Assembly (NCBI GenBank): GCA_017484135.1
Contig: JAFUTQ010000095.1
Span: 62,001-126,000, forward strand
From: Lachnospiraceae bacterium
GTDB lineage: Bacteria > Bacillota > Clostridia > Lachnospirales > Lachnospiraceae
DNA: 64,000 nucleotides
Reading direction: 5' to 3'
Shown here: positions 37,349-46,368 of the stretch, one piece after another
Layout of the letters: the number at the start of each line of letters is the position of its first letter
How positions within the stretch are numbered: position 1 is the stretch's first letter
Program-made: the position numbers and the translations under genes
Notes under the pieces: model-generated
What the model was told of the DNA's origin: nothing
What the model saw: the letters and a program-made list of their open reading frames with translations, nothing else
Database searches by the model: none

Positions 37349-37909
37349 TCAAAATAAGGTACGCAAAAATCGCGCATCCGCCTCTTTCAGATGAAACGGG
37401 TCCTCTATGTACGGACAGCAGAAAATCGGAATTTTGTAGCGTCTTTGAAACTCTTTTTTATCTTCTTTTTTTCCCAGATGAGCTAATAATGTGACCGATT
37501 TGTTCCACTTGCCCGTTTCATAGATATAGGACATAAAATCATCTACTTCCCTTTTTTTCCATGGACTTAAAGACATAAGGATGATTTTTTTATCACAGCG
37601 CATGAACTCTTGTCTACTGCGGTAATAATCACTCCCTGCATCCACGATATAAGTATCATAGGATGCCTGCACCCATTCTGCCGGAGATTCGCATGACTGA
37701 TTTGGGAAAAACTGTGCCCTCCCCGTATGATGCAGGCTTCTTTTTCGATGATCCTGCAGCAATTCCACCTCATGATTTCCACTGAGTTCTACGATAGCCG
37801 TTGCGCTTCTGCGGTATCTTAAAGAATACTCCATCATGGCAACACTCAGATGTGTCACACCCACACCGGACTGTACGCCCAGAATGCCAATGCTTTCCTT
37901 TTTATCCAT
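37349..37909 (-). CDS. P-loop (MinD/ParA-like) protein with altered Walker A
   Basis: 186 aa, shorter than usual MinD/ParA proteins (about 250-300). The N-terminus GILGVQSGVGVTHLSVAM aligns with the deviant Walker A of SIMIBI ATPases, but the lysine/threonine core GK(S/T) is replaced by GVTH. YDTYIVDAGSDY fits the Walker B/switch region. The same GxGVTH motif recurs in the C-terminal half of the neighbouring kinase, 8 bp upstream, so both belong to one operon. ATP hydrolysis is doubtful; function unknown. The motif resembles that of CpaE/TadZ-like atypical ATPases. Confidence 0.7.
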   Translation of the reverse strand: MDKKESIGILGVQSGVGVTHLSVAMMEYSLRYRRSATAIVELSGNHEVELLQDHRKRSLHHTGRAQFFPNQSCESPAEWVQASYDTYIVDAGSDYYRSRQEFMRCDKKIILMSLSPWKKREVDDFMSYIYETGKWNKSVTLLAHLGKKEDKKEFQRRYKIPIFCCPYIEDPFHLKEADARFLRTLF

Positions 37910-37917
37910 GCTTTCAT

Positions 37918-39195
37918 CTACTCCTTTCTCTTTAGCATCCGTGTGAACAATGCCTCTTTTTCCTGATACTCCCGAAACGGATTCGGATCATATGGAAAGT
38001 AGTAAATCCTCCGCCCAGTCAAGGCGGCAAACTTTTTTGCCTGCTGTCGATCGCTGCCGTTGCACAGCAGCACCAGGTTTGGAAGACATTTCACTTGCTC
38101 ATACGCTTTCAAAGCGGCTTCCTGCCGCCAAACAGACAGAGTTACGACCAAGATCGTTATATCTCCCTCCTCCATAACAGCTCCCTGCAAATCCGTTCCA
38201 TAATCACGAATACACATTCCCTCGCGTCTCTCCATTGCTGTGTCCCATTCACAGGTTCCCAAAAAATGCTGATAAGACACACACCCGTTTTGTTCCACCT
38301 TTGCCGCAGACATACGGGAAACGCAGTCTGTCACGTCCCCTCCCGTACACGCAACATACATACAACTCTGTCCGCGCCGGTTCAGATAACAATTAAGTGC
38401 AACCGCAATGTGAGTGACGCCCGCGCCCGGGCTCGCCCCCACCACAGCAATGCTGTGTAAGAGATTGTTCCATCGTTTCCTTCCATGGTCTACCACCCTG
38501 TTTAATGCTGCTTTTACCTCCTCTGCGCTTCCATAGCGCCGTTTCGGATTCTGCCGCATACATTTTGCTATGATATCCCTTAATTGTTTTGAACAAGAAT
38601 GTCTGTTCTTTTTTGCAAAACAGTCCAATACCGCACCGAATGCATAGATGTCCGCCTGTATTTCGGGACAGCCTCCATGATATTGTTCCGGCGCCGCAAA
38701 ACCCCTTGTTCCGTAATTTTGGAAATTTTTTCCCTGATTGGTAATATAGCCTGCGATTCCAAAATCGATTAATTTCACCTGATTCCCGCATACTATGATG
38801 TGAGCAGGCTTTAAATCCTGATAAAGAATCGGATAAGGCTTATGATTGTGCAGAAAAATCAAAATATCGCACAGCTGCAGCCCTATCTGAACTATATATT
38901 CCTGGGAAACGGATTCCTGCTGAAGCAAAATCTGTTCTAACGATTCACCCTGTACATATTCCTCTACCACATAGATTCTCTGGTCATCTTCCTCCATGTC
39001 ATAGATCATCGGAATACCCGGATGTCTCAATGAATCGGTCAAATTCGCTTCTGAGAAAATTGAAGTCGGCATAGAATGTGTCTTGGATATACACTTTACT
39101 GCCCGATACGTCTTCAATTTCGTATGTCTGGTCAGATAAACAATCGATCCGGCACCCTCTCCGAGGATGTCAATGACTTCATATCTGCCCAACAA
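37918..39195 (-). CDS. Serine/threonine protein kinase fused to an atypical P-loop domain
   Basis: 425 aa. Residues ~1-260 are a Hanks-type kinase: glycine loop LGEGAGSIVY, Lys in RAVKCIS, catalytic loop LYQDLKPAHIIV (HRD is YQD), and LIDFGIAGY (DFG). After ~270 comes VVGASPGAGVTHIAVALNCY, a P-loop-like motif lacking the GK(T/S) lysine, shared with the next gene. There is no transmembrane or PASTA region, so it is cytosolic. The start is uncertain: the TTG at 39195 lacks a close ribosome site, the nearest GGAGGGAG being about 26 bases upstream. Confidence 0.8.
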   Translation of the reverse strand: MLGRYEVIDILGEGAGSIVYLTRHTKLKTYRAVKCISKTHSMPTSIFSEANLTDSLRHPGIPMIYDMEEDDQRIYVVEEYVQGESLEQILLQQESVSQEYIVQIGLQLCDILIFLHNHKPYPILYQDLKPAHIIVCGNQVKLIDFGIAGYITNQGKNFQNYGTRGFAAPEQYHGGCPEIQADIYAFGAVLDCFAKKNRHSCSKQLRDIIAKCMRQNPKRRYGSAEEVKAALNRVVDHGRKRWNNLLHSIAVVGASPGAGVTHIAVALNCYLNRRGQSCMYVACTGGDVTDCVSRMSAAKVEQNGCVSYQHFLGTCEWDTAMERREGMCIRDYGTDLQGAVMEEGDITILVVTLSVWRQEAALKAYEQVKCLPNLVLLCNGSDRQQAKKFAALTGRRIYYFPYDPNPFREYQEKEALFTRMLKRKE

Positions 39196-39266
39196 AATTT
39201 GTGATTCTATCGCTCAGATCACTCCCTCCTGCTCAGGAATGAACCGATGGATATCTCTTGCATACA

Positions 39267-39296
39267 TATATAGCACATCTGCAAAGTAAATTGCAA
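39267..39296 (-). promoter_or_regulatory. Possible promoter of the kinase operon
   Basis: TTGCAA (39291-39296), 18 bases, TATATA (39267-39272) on the minus strand. Upstream of it ATTTAAGATTT occurs twice (39310-39320 and 39330-39340). Confidence 0.45.
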
Positions 39297-39364
39297 CCAA
39301 AAATAGAAAATTTAAGATTTATTAACAAGATTTAAGATTTTGGTTTTACGTGTGAACAGGTCAT

Positions 39365-39565
39365 GTAAGGTTCTGATTCAGGGTTGGGGGTGAGATGAGA
39401 GAGCGTTGGTCATGCCGACACAGTCGGCATATACTTTTTTTGCACAGGACCGCCCAAAGGAAAGCTCGCTTTCCTTTGGACGTTTCAGTGCAAAATGTTC
39501 ACATCGTTTCACGATGTGAACCAACGCTCTCTCATCTCACCCCCAACCCTGAATCAGAACCTTAC
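39365..39565. repeat. Cloverleaf palindromic element, copy D (reverse order, longest arms)
   Basis: Outer arms 39365-39409 and 39521-39565 are perfectly complementary over 45 bp. Inside, in reverse order: hairpin 3 (ATGCCGAC-aca-GTCGGCAT, 39412-39430), hairpin 2 (39433-39497, dyad GGAAAGCtcGCTTTCC with TTTGCAC / GTGCAAA base) and hairpin 1 (TTCACATCG / CGATGTGAA, 39498-39520). It sits between the divergent kinase and mecA promoters and accounts for most of the 490-bp gap 39196-39685. Confidence 0.93.
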
Positions 39566-39598
39566 CAGTAAAATCCTCAAATCATAATTTGAATCGGG

Positions 39599-39627
39599 TT
39601 TACAAATACTATTGATTCACTTATAAT
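39599..39627 (+). promoter_or_regulatory. Promoter of mecA
   Basis: TTTACA (39599-39604), 17 bases, perfect TATAAT (39622-39627), about 58 bp before the ATG. Confidence 0.75.
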
Positions 39628-39685
39628 AAGTGTACCAGATACACAACAGCAAATTTCGATTTTTGAATAGATAGGATGTGATAAT

Positions 39686-40495
39686 ATGAAGATTGAAAAA
39701 GTGAACGACAATCAGATTCGATGCACACTGACCTGGGAGGATCTGGCAAACCGACACCTCAAGCTGAGCGAGTTGGCATATGGTTCTGAAAAAGCAAGGT
39801 CTTTATTTCACGACATGATGCAGCAGGCCAACTATGAATTCGGTTTTGAGACCGATGATCTCCCTCTCATGATTGAAGCAGTCCCGCTGTCATCCGATAC
39901 GATTTTATTGATTATTACGAAGGTCGAATATCCGGACGAATTGGATACACGTTTTTCCAAGTTCTCGGAACCTGACGAGAATGAGTATCCCGACTATTCC
40001 TCTTCCGAACTCACAGAACTTCCGGCAGGGGCCAATGATATTCTGAATCTTTTTGAGCATCTGCGCAAACATGCAGAGGAAATATCCCCGCAAAGCAATA
40101 TCCGGGAAACCCCCGCAGCTCCGGCAGCCTTTCCTCCGGGGAATGCTGTGACAGCGCCCCCGAAGCCCTCCGACAATGCCAAAATTGCCGCACCGGTTTC
40201 GGATATGATCAAGCTGTTTGTTTTCCGAGATCTGGATCAGCTGACTGCACTTGCCCATGTATTGAACGGTTATTATGACGAGGACAACAGTCTCTACCGG
40301 GATACGCGAAGCAGCCTCCTTTACCTGATGATCCACAAGGGGCACCACAGTCCGGAGGAATTCAACAAGACATGCAACATTTTGTCTGAGTATGCCACGG
40401 TCGTGAAATACACCCCGGCAATCGGTGCCTATTTTGACGAGCACCTCAGACTTTTGGTTGCAAAGCAGGCATTACAGACACTTTGCCAATTATAA
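39686..40495 (+). CDS. mecA: Adaptor protein MecA
   Basis: 269 aa. The N-terminal ~80 residues (MKIEKVNDNQIRCTLTWEDL, then MMQQANYEFGFETDD) are the substrate-binding MecA domain. A Pro/Ala/Glu-rich linker (~100-170) leads to the C-terminal ClpC-binding domain (~175-269, FRDLDQLTALAHVLNGYYDEDNSLY). It delivers substrates to the ClpCP protease, as with ComK in Bacillus. Start ATG with AGGATGTG upstream; promoter and terminator make it monocistronic. Confidence 0.93.
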   Translation: MKIEKVNDNQIRCTLTWEDLANRHLKLSELAYGSEKARSLFHDMMQQANYEFGFETDDLPLMIEAVPLSSDTILLIITKVEYPDELDTRFSKFSEPDENEYPDYSSSELTELPAGANDILNLFEHLRKHAEEISPQSNIRETPAAPAAFPPGNAVTAPPKPSDNAKIAAPVSDMIKLFVFRDLDQLTALAHVLNGYYDEDNSLYRDTRSSLLYLMIHKGHHSPEEFNKTCNILSEYATVVKYTPAIGAYFDEHLRLLVAKQALQTLCQL

Positions 40496-40508
40496 ACAAC
40501 GAAAAAAC

Positions 40509-40545
40509 GGCAGCGGTTTCGGCAAATGAAATCGCTGCCATTTTT
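40509..40545 (+). terminator. Terminator of mecA
   Basis: GGCAGCG (40509-40515) and CGCTGCC (40533-40539) with additional GTTT/AAAT pairing, followed by ATTTTTAT. Confidence 0.85.
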
Positions 40546-40547
40546 AT

Positions 40548-40613
40548 GTGCACGGGCGCATGAGGAACTGCTTCGGCTGTCGCCGAATGCACCCCGCACG
40601 GGGTTTACCCCAA
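40548..40613. other. GC-rich structured gap after glgB
   Basis: Contains CCCCGCACGGGG and TTCGGC-tgtc-GCCGAA stem-loops and a GCACGGGCGC stretch, on the minus strand directly after the glgB stop. It probably contributes to glgB transcript ending. The composition differs from the neighbourhood and resembles a small repeat, but no second copy is seen in the window. Confidence 0.4.
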
Positions 40614-40615
40614 CT

Positions 40616-42517
40616 TTATAAGATGCGGAATACCGCTGCACTCAATCCCGCCAACGGAAACGCAATCGAATACTCTTTTCCGTCACACTCGCGCTTTACC
40701 GCTTTGTAAGAACCGGGTTTTTCCGTATTATGTCCGCCAAATCTCGCCTCATCGCTGTTCAGAATCAACCGATAAGTTCCCTTCTTGGGCACGCCCACGC
40801 AGTAATCCGGCCGATCAATCGGTGTGAAATTGAAAACAAACAAGAGCGATCTCTTCTTATCCTTGCTCATTCGCACAAAGCTGAAAATACTTCTGTCTTT
40901 GTCATCCGGGTTGATCCATTCAAAGCCGTCCCAGCTGGTGTCCAGCTCATACATGCACGGATAATCCTTGTAAATATGAAGCAGATCTCTGACATAAGTA
41001 TTCAACTGTCTGTGCATATCTTCCTGCAACAGATACCAGTCCAGCTCACGTTCCTCACTCCACTCCCGAAGCTGTCCGAAATCCTGTCCCATAAACAGAA
41101 GCTTCTTCCCCGGATGTCCGATCATGAAGCTGTAGGCCACCTTCAGACTGCGGAATTTTTCCTCCTCATAGCCGGGCATCTTGTTCCACATGGAGCACTT
41201 CAGGTGTACCACCTCATCATGGGACAATACCAGAATATACCGTTCCGAACTGTTATAGCTCATGGCAAAGGTCATCTTGTTGTGGTTATCCCGTCTGAAA
41301 TACGGATCCATCTTCATGTAGTCGAGGAAATCATGCATCCATCCCATGTTCCATTTATAGCTGAAGTTCAGTCCGCCCTTTTCTGCCGGACCGGTCACCA
41401 TCGGCCATGCAGTGGATTCCTCGGCAATCATAACAGCACCATGATTGCGCCCTGTAATCAGGGTGTTGATATGCTTAAAGAACTCTATTGCCTCTAAATT
41501 TTTGTTGTCGCCGTACTGATTCGACACCCATTGTCCGTCTTTCTTTCCATAGTCCAGATACAGCATAGATGCCACCGCATCTACCCGCAGTCCATCGATA
41601 TGATAGTGCTCAATCCACATCAATGCACTGCCGATCAGGAAGTTTTTGACCTCTGTCCTGGAATAATCAAATATCTTCGTTCCCCACTCGGGATGCTCGC
41701 CCTTTCGCGGATCTGCGTATTCATACAACGCCTGCCCGTCAAAATCGGCAAGCCCATGCTCGTCTCTCGGGAAATGAGCCGGTACCCAGTCCAGAATCAC
41801 CCCGATGCCGTTTCGGTGAAACTGATTAATCAGATAGGCAAAATCCTCCGGCGTACCGTATCGGGAGGTCGGTGCATAATACCCGGTTACCTGATAGCCC
41901 CAGGAGCCGTCAAACGGATATTCCGCGATCCCCATAAGCTCGACATGTGTATATCCCATCCCCTTGACATATTTGATCAGGGAATCTGCCAGATCACGGT
42001 AGGAATAATAACCGCCATCCTCTCTGCCCGGATGCCGCATCCACGAGCCCGGATGTACCTCATAGATGGACATCGGCCGCCCATAAGGATCCTCTGCCTC
42101 GTCTCTTGCCTGCAGCCACTTTTCATCCGACCATTCAAAATTTTCAATGTCAGCCACGCGAGAGGCTGTTCCCGGTCTCATTTCCGCGCTGTTAGCATAG
42201 GGATCTGCCTTATACAGCTTCCGTCCATCCGGGGTTTGTATCAAAAATTTGTATAAGTCCCCCTTCTTTGCCTCGGGAATAAACAGCTCATAGATTCCCA
42301 TTTCCTGAGGTTCCAGCCGCTGCATTTCGTTTGCGGACTCGTTCCAGCCGTTGAAGCTTCCGATGACCCATACCTGCGCTGCATGGGGGGCCCACACATC
42401 AAACATGACCCCCTTCTTCCTGTGAACGGTCATGGGATGAGCGCCTAATTTCTTATATATATCGTAATGAGTTCCCTGTCCCAAAAGATACATATCCAGT
42501 TCCGTAAAATTGCTCAT
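40616..42517 (-). CDS. glgB: 1,4-alpha-glucan branching enzyme
   Basis: 633 aa. It makes alpha-1,6 branches in glycogen. Order: N-terminal CBM48 beta-sandwich (~25-125, VWAPHAAQVWVIGSFNGWNE), GH13 TIM barrel (~150-520) with nucleophile Asp in DGLRVDAVASMLYLDY, acid Glu in MIAEESTAWP and transition-state Asp in LVLSHDEVVH, then the C-terminal all-beta domain. No other glycogen genes lie beside it here. Start ATG with AAGGAAGG upstream. Confidence 0.97.
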   Translation of the reverse strand: MSNFTELDMYLLGQGTHYDIYKKLGAHPMTVHRKKGVMFDVWAPHAAQVWVIGSFNGWNESANEMQRLEPQEMGIYELFIPEAKKGDLYKFLIQTPDGRKLYKADPYANSAEMRPGTASRVADIENFEWSDEKWLQARDEAEDPYGRPMSIYEVHPGSWMRHPGREDGGYYSYRDLADSLIKYVKGMGYTHVELMGIAEYPFDGSWGYQVTGYYAPTSRYGTPEDFAYLINQFHRNGIGVILDWVPAHFPRDEHGLADFDGQALYEYADPRKGEHPEWGTKIFDYSRTEVKNFLIGSALMWIEHYHIDGLRVDAVASMLYLDYGKKDGQWVSNQYGDNKNLEAIEFFKHINTLITGRNHGAVMIAEESTAWPMVTGPAEKGGLNFSYKWNMGWMHDFLDYMKMDPYFRRDNHNKMTFAMSYNSSERYILVLSHDEVVHLKCSMWNKMPGYEEEKFRSLKVAYSFMIGHPGKKLLFMGQDFGQLREWSEERELDWYLLQEDMHRQLNTYVRDLLHIYKDYPCMYELDTSWDGFEWINPDDKDRSIFSFVRMSKDKKRSLLFVFNFTPIDRPDYCVGVPKKGTYRLILNSDEARFGGHNTEKPGSYKAVKRECDGKEYSIAFPLAGLSAAVFRIL

Positions 42518-42551
42518 ATGCTACACCTTCCTTATTGTTATTTATCTCAGG

Positions 42552-44897
42552 TTATTCCTCAAAATCAGTCTCTCTCAGAATAACATAATCTGCGTCTGTT
42601 TTCTTTCTGGTCATAAGCATTTTCTTCAGGCTGAACTTTTCTGCCTTGTCAATCGCTTCATCCACAATGTCCTTTACCTCTGCAAGCGAAACCGGATGCT
42701 CCAATCGCTGTATATTGCCGATCCGGTTATACAACGCCAGCACAGCCATCGCATCAATACTGTATCCCAGTTCTCCGGCATAGCTTCTCGCAAAGGTAAC
42801 CAGCTCATCACTGGTAAATACCGGCAATTCTATTTTTTCCGTAAACCTTCTGGCAAATACCTCATCCCTGCCCATCGCCTTGGCAATTCCCTTTTTGGAA
42901 TCCTCCAAAATTACAAGCATCCCGCTTTCGTCATGCTCCATCGCCAACGAAAGCTTCAGTGCAGTCTCCCGGTTGAGGTTTCCTGCCTTTTCGATAATCA
43001 GACAGCCACCCTCCACCTTCTTTAACAGCTGCAGGATATCTTTTTGATTCAGGATTACCGCATCAATCTTGCCGACCCTCTGATTCGGATGTCCCGTTTC
43101 CCTCTGCAGTGCCTTAACCAGCGCAGTTGCCAATACGGTTTTCCCGGTTCCCGGATTTCCCTGAATAATCACATTTCCGGTTCTGGCTGAAGGATTTTTT
43201 CTATAATGCTCTGCGGTGGCATCCAACACTCTGCACAGCTGTTTTTCCATGCCCGTCACAGGAACAAAATAGGTAAAGATCGCACGCTGTTCTTCTGACA
43301 AGCGTGTAAGCGGTGCCTTCTGTCCTTTCTCAGGCTCCGGCATGACAATCTCCGGTAAGCCCTCATTCTTCGGCTCTTCCGCTTCTGCTGCAGGCTTTTG
43401 TTCCGGTTTCTCTGAAAACTCCACCGACTCCTCTGCGATCGGTTCTTCTTCTGAAAATTCCTCCTCCAAGCCCTCCGGCATGGCAATTTCCGGCAGTTCC
43501 TCCTCTTGGGGTTCCTCTATATGTTCGTCTTTATCTTCTTCCTTGTTCTCTGCCAGAAAATCTTCAATCTGAGCGTTGGTCTGGCTGAGCGAATCAATCT
43601 GCTGCTGCAGCAGATCATTCATATTGGCCACAAGCCGTCCTGCTTCCTCCTCCGGCAGCTTTCCGAGATATTCCTTCTCCAGCAGCTCTCTGGGCGTGAC
43701 ACCTGCGTCCAACTGGGGAATTACGCTGGCCAGGCGTTCCATAATATCTCCGGCCTCTACCAATGCCTTAGCCTTTGCAGACTGGAGCTTTTGCTGTTCC
43801 GCTTCCTGCAATGCAATCTCAGCGGCACGCTTTGTATGCTCCCATTCCTCCAGAATATCATCGATACTCATCTGCCCCGTAATCTGCTTCTCCTGCACAT
43901 TGCCCGACGGTACCATCATGCTGATCTGCCCATCGTAATCCTCTGCCAGCATTTCCTGAAAGGTATGCCTTAAAGAGCCGTCGATTTCTTCATCGGTCGG
44001 AATATCCGCAAACCGTTTTTCCGTCTGTTCGTTTTCCTGTGAAATCTGAAGATACGGAATATCTTCCACAATCTTTTTAATTTCTTCCATGGTGTCAGCG
44101 ACTTCTTCCTTCTCGGTCGCCTCCATGATCTGGCGCATCCCCCGGGCCAGCTCCTCCTGCAGATTTGATGTATTGAACTTTTCTGCATTCTCTGTCACCT
44201 GGGGAATCTGAACCGGCTCCGGTATGATCTCGCCCGAATACAGCATATCCTCCGGTCGAACCTCTGTAATGCCGGCTTCCCGCTGCTTAAACTGCCGATA
44301 TTTATCCTCCTGCACCTTTGTAAGCGGCTGATAAAGCATCTTTAACTCCAGTGCTTTCTCCACATATGGTCCGTCTCCAAACCACAAGATCAGCTCATCA
44401 CAGGCCTTGATACATTCTTCACTCTTTCCGGCCCGGTGATACAAATAAGCCAGCTCATAGGACCAATGCTCCGTATATTCCTGTTCCTTCAATTCCTCCA
44501 GAATCTGAATCAGCGTATCATAATCGTTCGGGTTCTGTGCCTTGTGAATCTCATATCGAAGAACATATTTTAAGTTGTCATGTGGCGCAATCTCCACAAA
44601 TTCTTTATAATACTCCTCCGCCTCATCAAACTCCCGTGTTTTGACTGCCAGTTCCGCCAGACGATAAATAATCATACGTCCGATGGGCGATCTGTCATAG
44701 GCCATCAGCAGGATATCCTTGGCATCTTCATAACGCTCCACCTGTATATACAGCTCCCCGGCTTTCATCAGAGCATTTACATTTCTTACTCTCCGCCAAT
44801 TGACACTATCTGCAACCGCAGCGGCCTGTCCGTAGTTTTGTTCTGCCGCAAGGCTTTTCATTTCATCCAGTTTTAGTTTATATTCATATTTATCCAA
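42552..44897 (-). CDS. TPR protein with C-terminal AAA+ ATPase domain
   Basis: 781 aa. Residues ~1-200 are TPR-like helical repeats (AGELYIQVERYEDAKDILL). About 210-500 are a long charged, partly coiled and Glu/Pro-rich region (EEELPEIAMPEGLEEEF). About 510-750 are an AAA+ domain with Walker A IIQGNPGTGKTVLATAL and a sensor/arginine region VFARRFTEKIELP; the Walker B segment reads GGCLIIEKAGNL, with Glu replaced by Lys in the usual DE position, so hydrolysis may be altered. A cytosolic chaperone or scaffold is likely; function unknown. Start is TTG 44897, chosen because GAGGTG lies seven bases upstream. Confidence 0.8.
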   Translation of the reverse strand: MDKYEYKLKLDEMKSLAAEQNYGQAAAVADSVNWRRVRNVNALMKAGELYIQVERYEDAKDILLMAYDRSPIGRMIIYRLAELAVKTREFDEAEEYYKEFVEIAPHDNLKYVLRYEIHKAQNPNDYDTLIQILEELKEQEYTEHWSYELAYLYHRAGKSEECIKACDELILWFGDGPYVEKALELKMLYQPLTKVQEDKYRQFKQREAGITEVRPEDMLYSGEIIPEPVQIPQVTENAEKFNTSNLQEELARGMRQIMEATEKEEVADTMEEIKKIVEDIPYLQISQENEQTEKRFADIPTDEEIDGSLRHTFQEMLAEDYDGQISMMVPSGNVQEKQITGQMSIDDILEEWEHTKRAAEIALQEAEQQKLQSAKAKALVEAGDIMERLASVIPQLDAGVTPRELLEKEYLGKLPEEEAGRLVANMNDLLQQQIDSLSQTNAQIEDFLAENKEEDKDEHIEEPQEEELPEIAMPEGLEEEFSEEEPIAEESVEFSEKPEQKPAAEAEEPKNEGLPEIVMPEPEKGQKAPLTRLSEEQRAIFTYFVPVTGMEKQLCRVLDATAEHYRKNPSARTGNVIIQGNPGTGKTVLATALVKALQRETGHPNQRVGKIDAVILNQKDILQLLKKVEGGCLIIEKAGNLNRETALKLSLAMEHDESGMLVILEDSKKGIAKAMGRDEVFARRFTEKIELPVFTSDELVTFARSYAGELGYSIDAMAVLALYNRIGNIQRLEHPVSLAEVKDIVDEAIDKAEKFSLKKMLMTRKKTDADYVILRETDFEE

Positions 44898-44936
44898 AAT
44901 ATGTCACCTCGGTAAAATGGCATTCCATCATCTCAA

Positions 44937-44965
44937 AGTTTACCATACACCAGAAGGTCTGTCAA
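44937..44965 (-). promoter_or_regulatory. Strong promoter of the TPR-AAA gene
   Basis: Consensus TTGACA (44960-44965), 17 bases, TAAACT (44937-44942) on the minus strand. Confidence 0.8.
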
Positions 44966-45000
44966 AAAATATTTGGCTCTGCAGACCGTAAAAAAATGAT

Positions 45001-46353
45001 TCACGAGCGCGGATTTTTGTCTATGTCATCTGCGTCATCTACAGCCTCCGTATCCGGTATCTCCGGTTCTGTCTCCTGCAAAACCTCTTTTTCCGGATAA
45101 ATCATCTCATTGCTGTCCTTGTCAATCCGCCGAAGCTCAATATAGTCATCGGTTTCCACCGACAGCTTTCGTTTTGCCAGCCCATGGTTTACCGCTTTAT
45201 TTACCAAGTAGTAAATGACCGCAAAGGTGGGCACGCCCAGAAGCATTCCCGCAAATCCGAACAAACCACCCCCAACCACAATAGCAAACACAACCCAGAA
45301 GGACGTAAGCCCCGTGGAATTGCCCAGAATCTTTGGTCCGATGATATTGCCGTCTATCTGCTGCAAAACGAGAATCACAATCAAAAAATATAATCCCTTG
45401 ACCGGCTCTGCAAGAAGAATGATGAGAAAGCTTGGCACCGCACCGATCAGCGGTCCGAAAAACGGAATTACATTGGTTACCCCGACGATCACCGACACCA
45501 GCAGCGCATACGGCATCTTCATAATCATCAGCACAATGTAGCACAGCATTCCTACAATCGCCGAATCCAGCAGCTTTCCCGTGATAAATCCGCTGAATAT
45601 TTCATTGCTTTTTCTGGCGGTCTCAATCAAAGCATTTGCATGGTTCGGCTTAAATACCGCGTACATTATTTTTTTAGCCTGTCCGATAAATTTTTCCTTG
45701 CTGAGCAATACATAGACAGACACAATGAGCCCTACAATGACATTGAGCAGCGCCTTAAACACGCTGACCACACCGCTGGTCAACGAGCCAATGTAGGTCT
45801 GGATATCCGGCAGAAGAGAAGTCTGCGCCCAGTTCTGCAGATACTGCATGCTGTTTCGCAGCATGTTTTCCAACTGCTCTGCCACGGTATTTTCCGATCT
45901 AATGTATTGGTTCAGCCAGTTAATAAAGGAGTTTACCTCCGTGGGAAGATTCGTCACCATGCCCGATATACTTTTGATCAGCTGTGGTACGATCATCTCC
46001 AGCAAAAGTGCGACGATAAGAATCAAAAACAAAGCCGCTCCCAGAGTTCCCACATTTCGGGCAAATTTTTGTTCCTTTCTCCGGCTCTTAAATTTCCCGT
46101 CCACCAGCTTCAGGATGTACTTTTCCAGAAACTTCATGACCGGATTCAGCAGATACGCCAGAACAAACCCTATGATAATCGGCTGCAGGATTGCCATCAG
46201 GTTTTCCATTCCTGCAGCCACCTTATCATATTGAAAAAAGAGAAAAATAACGGTTGTGCAGGCGCAGAATGTGAGAAAAACGGTCAGTGAGATTGTGAAA
46301 TATTTTTTTTGTTCCCCTTTATTCTTTTCAGTTTTTTCCTGTTGTTTCTCCAT
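45001..46353 (-). CDS. AI-2E/PerM family membrane transporter
   Basis: 450 aa with about eight hydrophobic segments. The central family signature VGVTNVIPFFGPLIGAVPSF is near residue 290 and GNIIGPKILGNSTGL near 335. The C-terminal ~55 residues are acidic and cytosolic. PerM-family members include permeases for autoinducer-2 export and Na+/H+ antiporters; the substrate here cannot be told. Start ATG with GGAGCGG; the stop of the hydratase gene is 16 bp upstream of its start, so they may share a transcript. Confidence 0.9.
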   Translation of the reverse strand: MEKQQEKTEKNKGEQKKYFTISLTVFLTFCACTTVIFLFFQYDKVAAGMENLMAILQPIIIGFVLAYLLNPVMKFLEKYILKLVDGKFKSRRKEQKFARNVGTLGAALFLILIVALLLEMIVPQLIKSISGMVTNLPTEVNSFINWLNQYIRSENTVAEQLENMLRNSMQYLQNWAQTSLLPDIQTYIGSLTSGVVSVFKALLNVIVGLIVSVYVLLSKEKFIGQAKKIMYAVFKPNHANALIETARKSNEIFSGFITGKLLDSAIVGMLCYIVLMIMKMPYALLVSVIVGVTNVIPFFGPLIGAVPSFLIILLAEPVKGLYFLIVILVLQQIDGNIIGPKILGNSTGLTSFWVVFAIVVGGGLFGFAGMLLGVPTFAVIYYLVNKAVNHGLAKRKLSVETDDYIELRRIDKDSNEMIYPEKEVLQETEPEIPDTEAVDDADDIDKNPRS

Positions 46354-46368
46354 CCTTCACCGCTCCTT

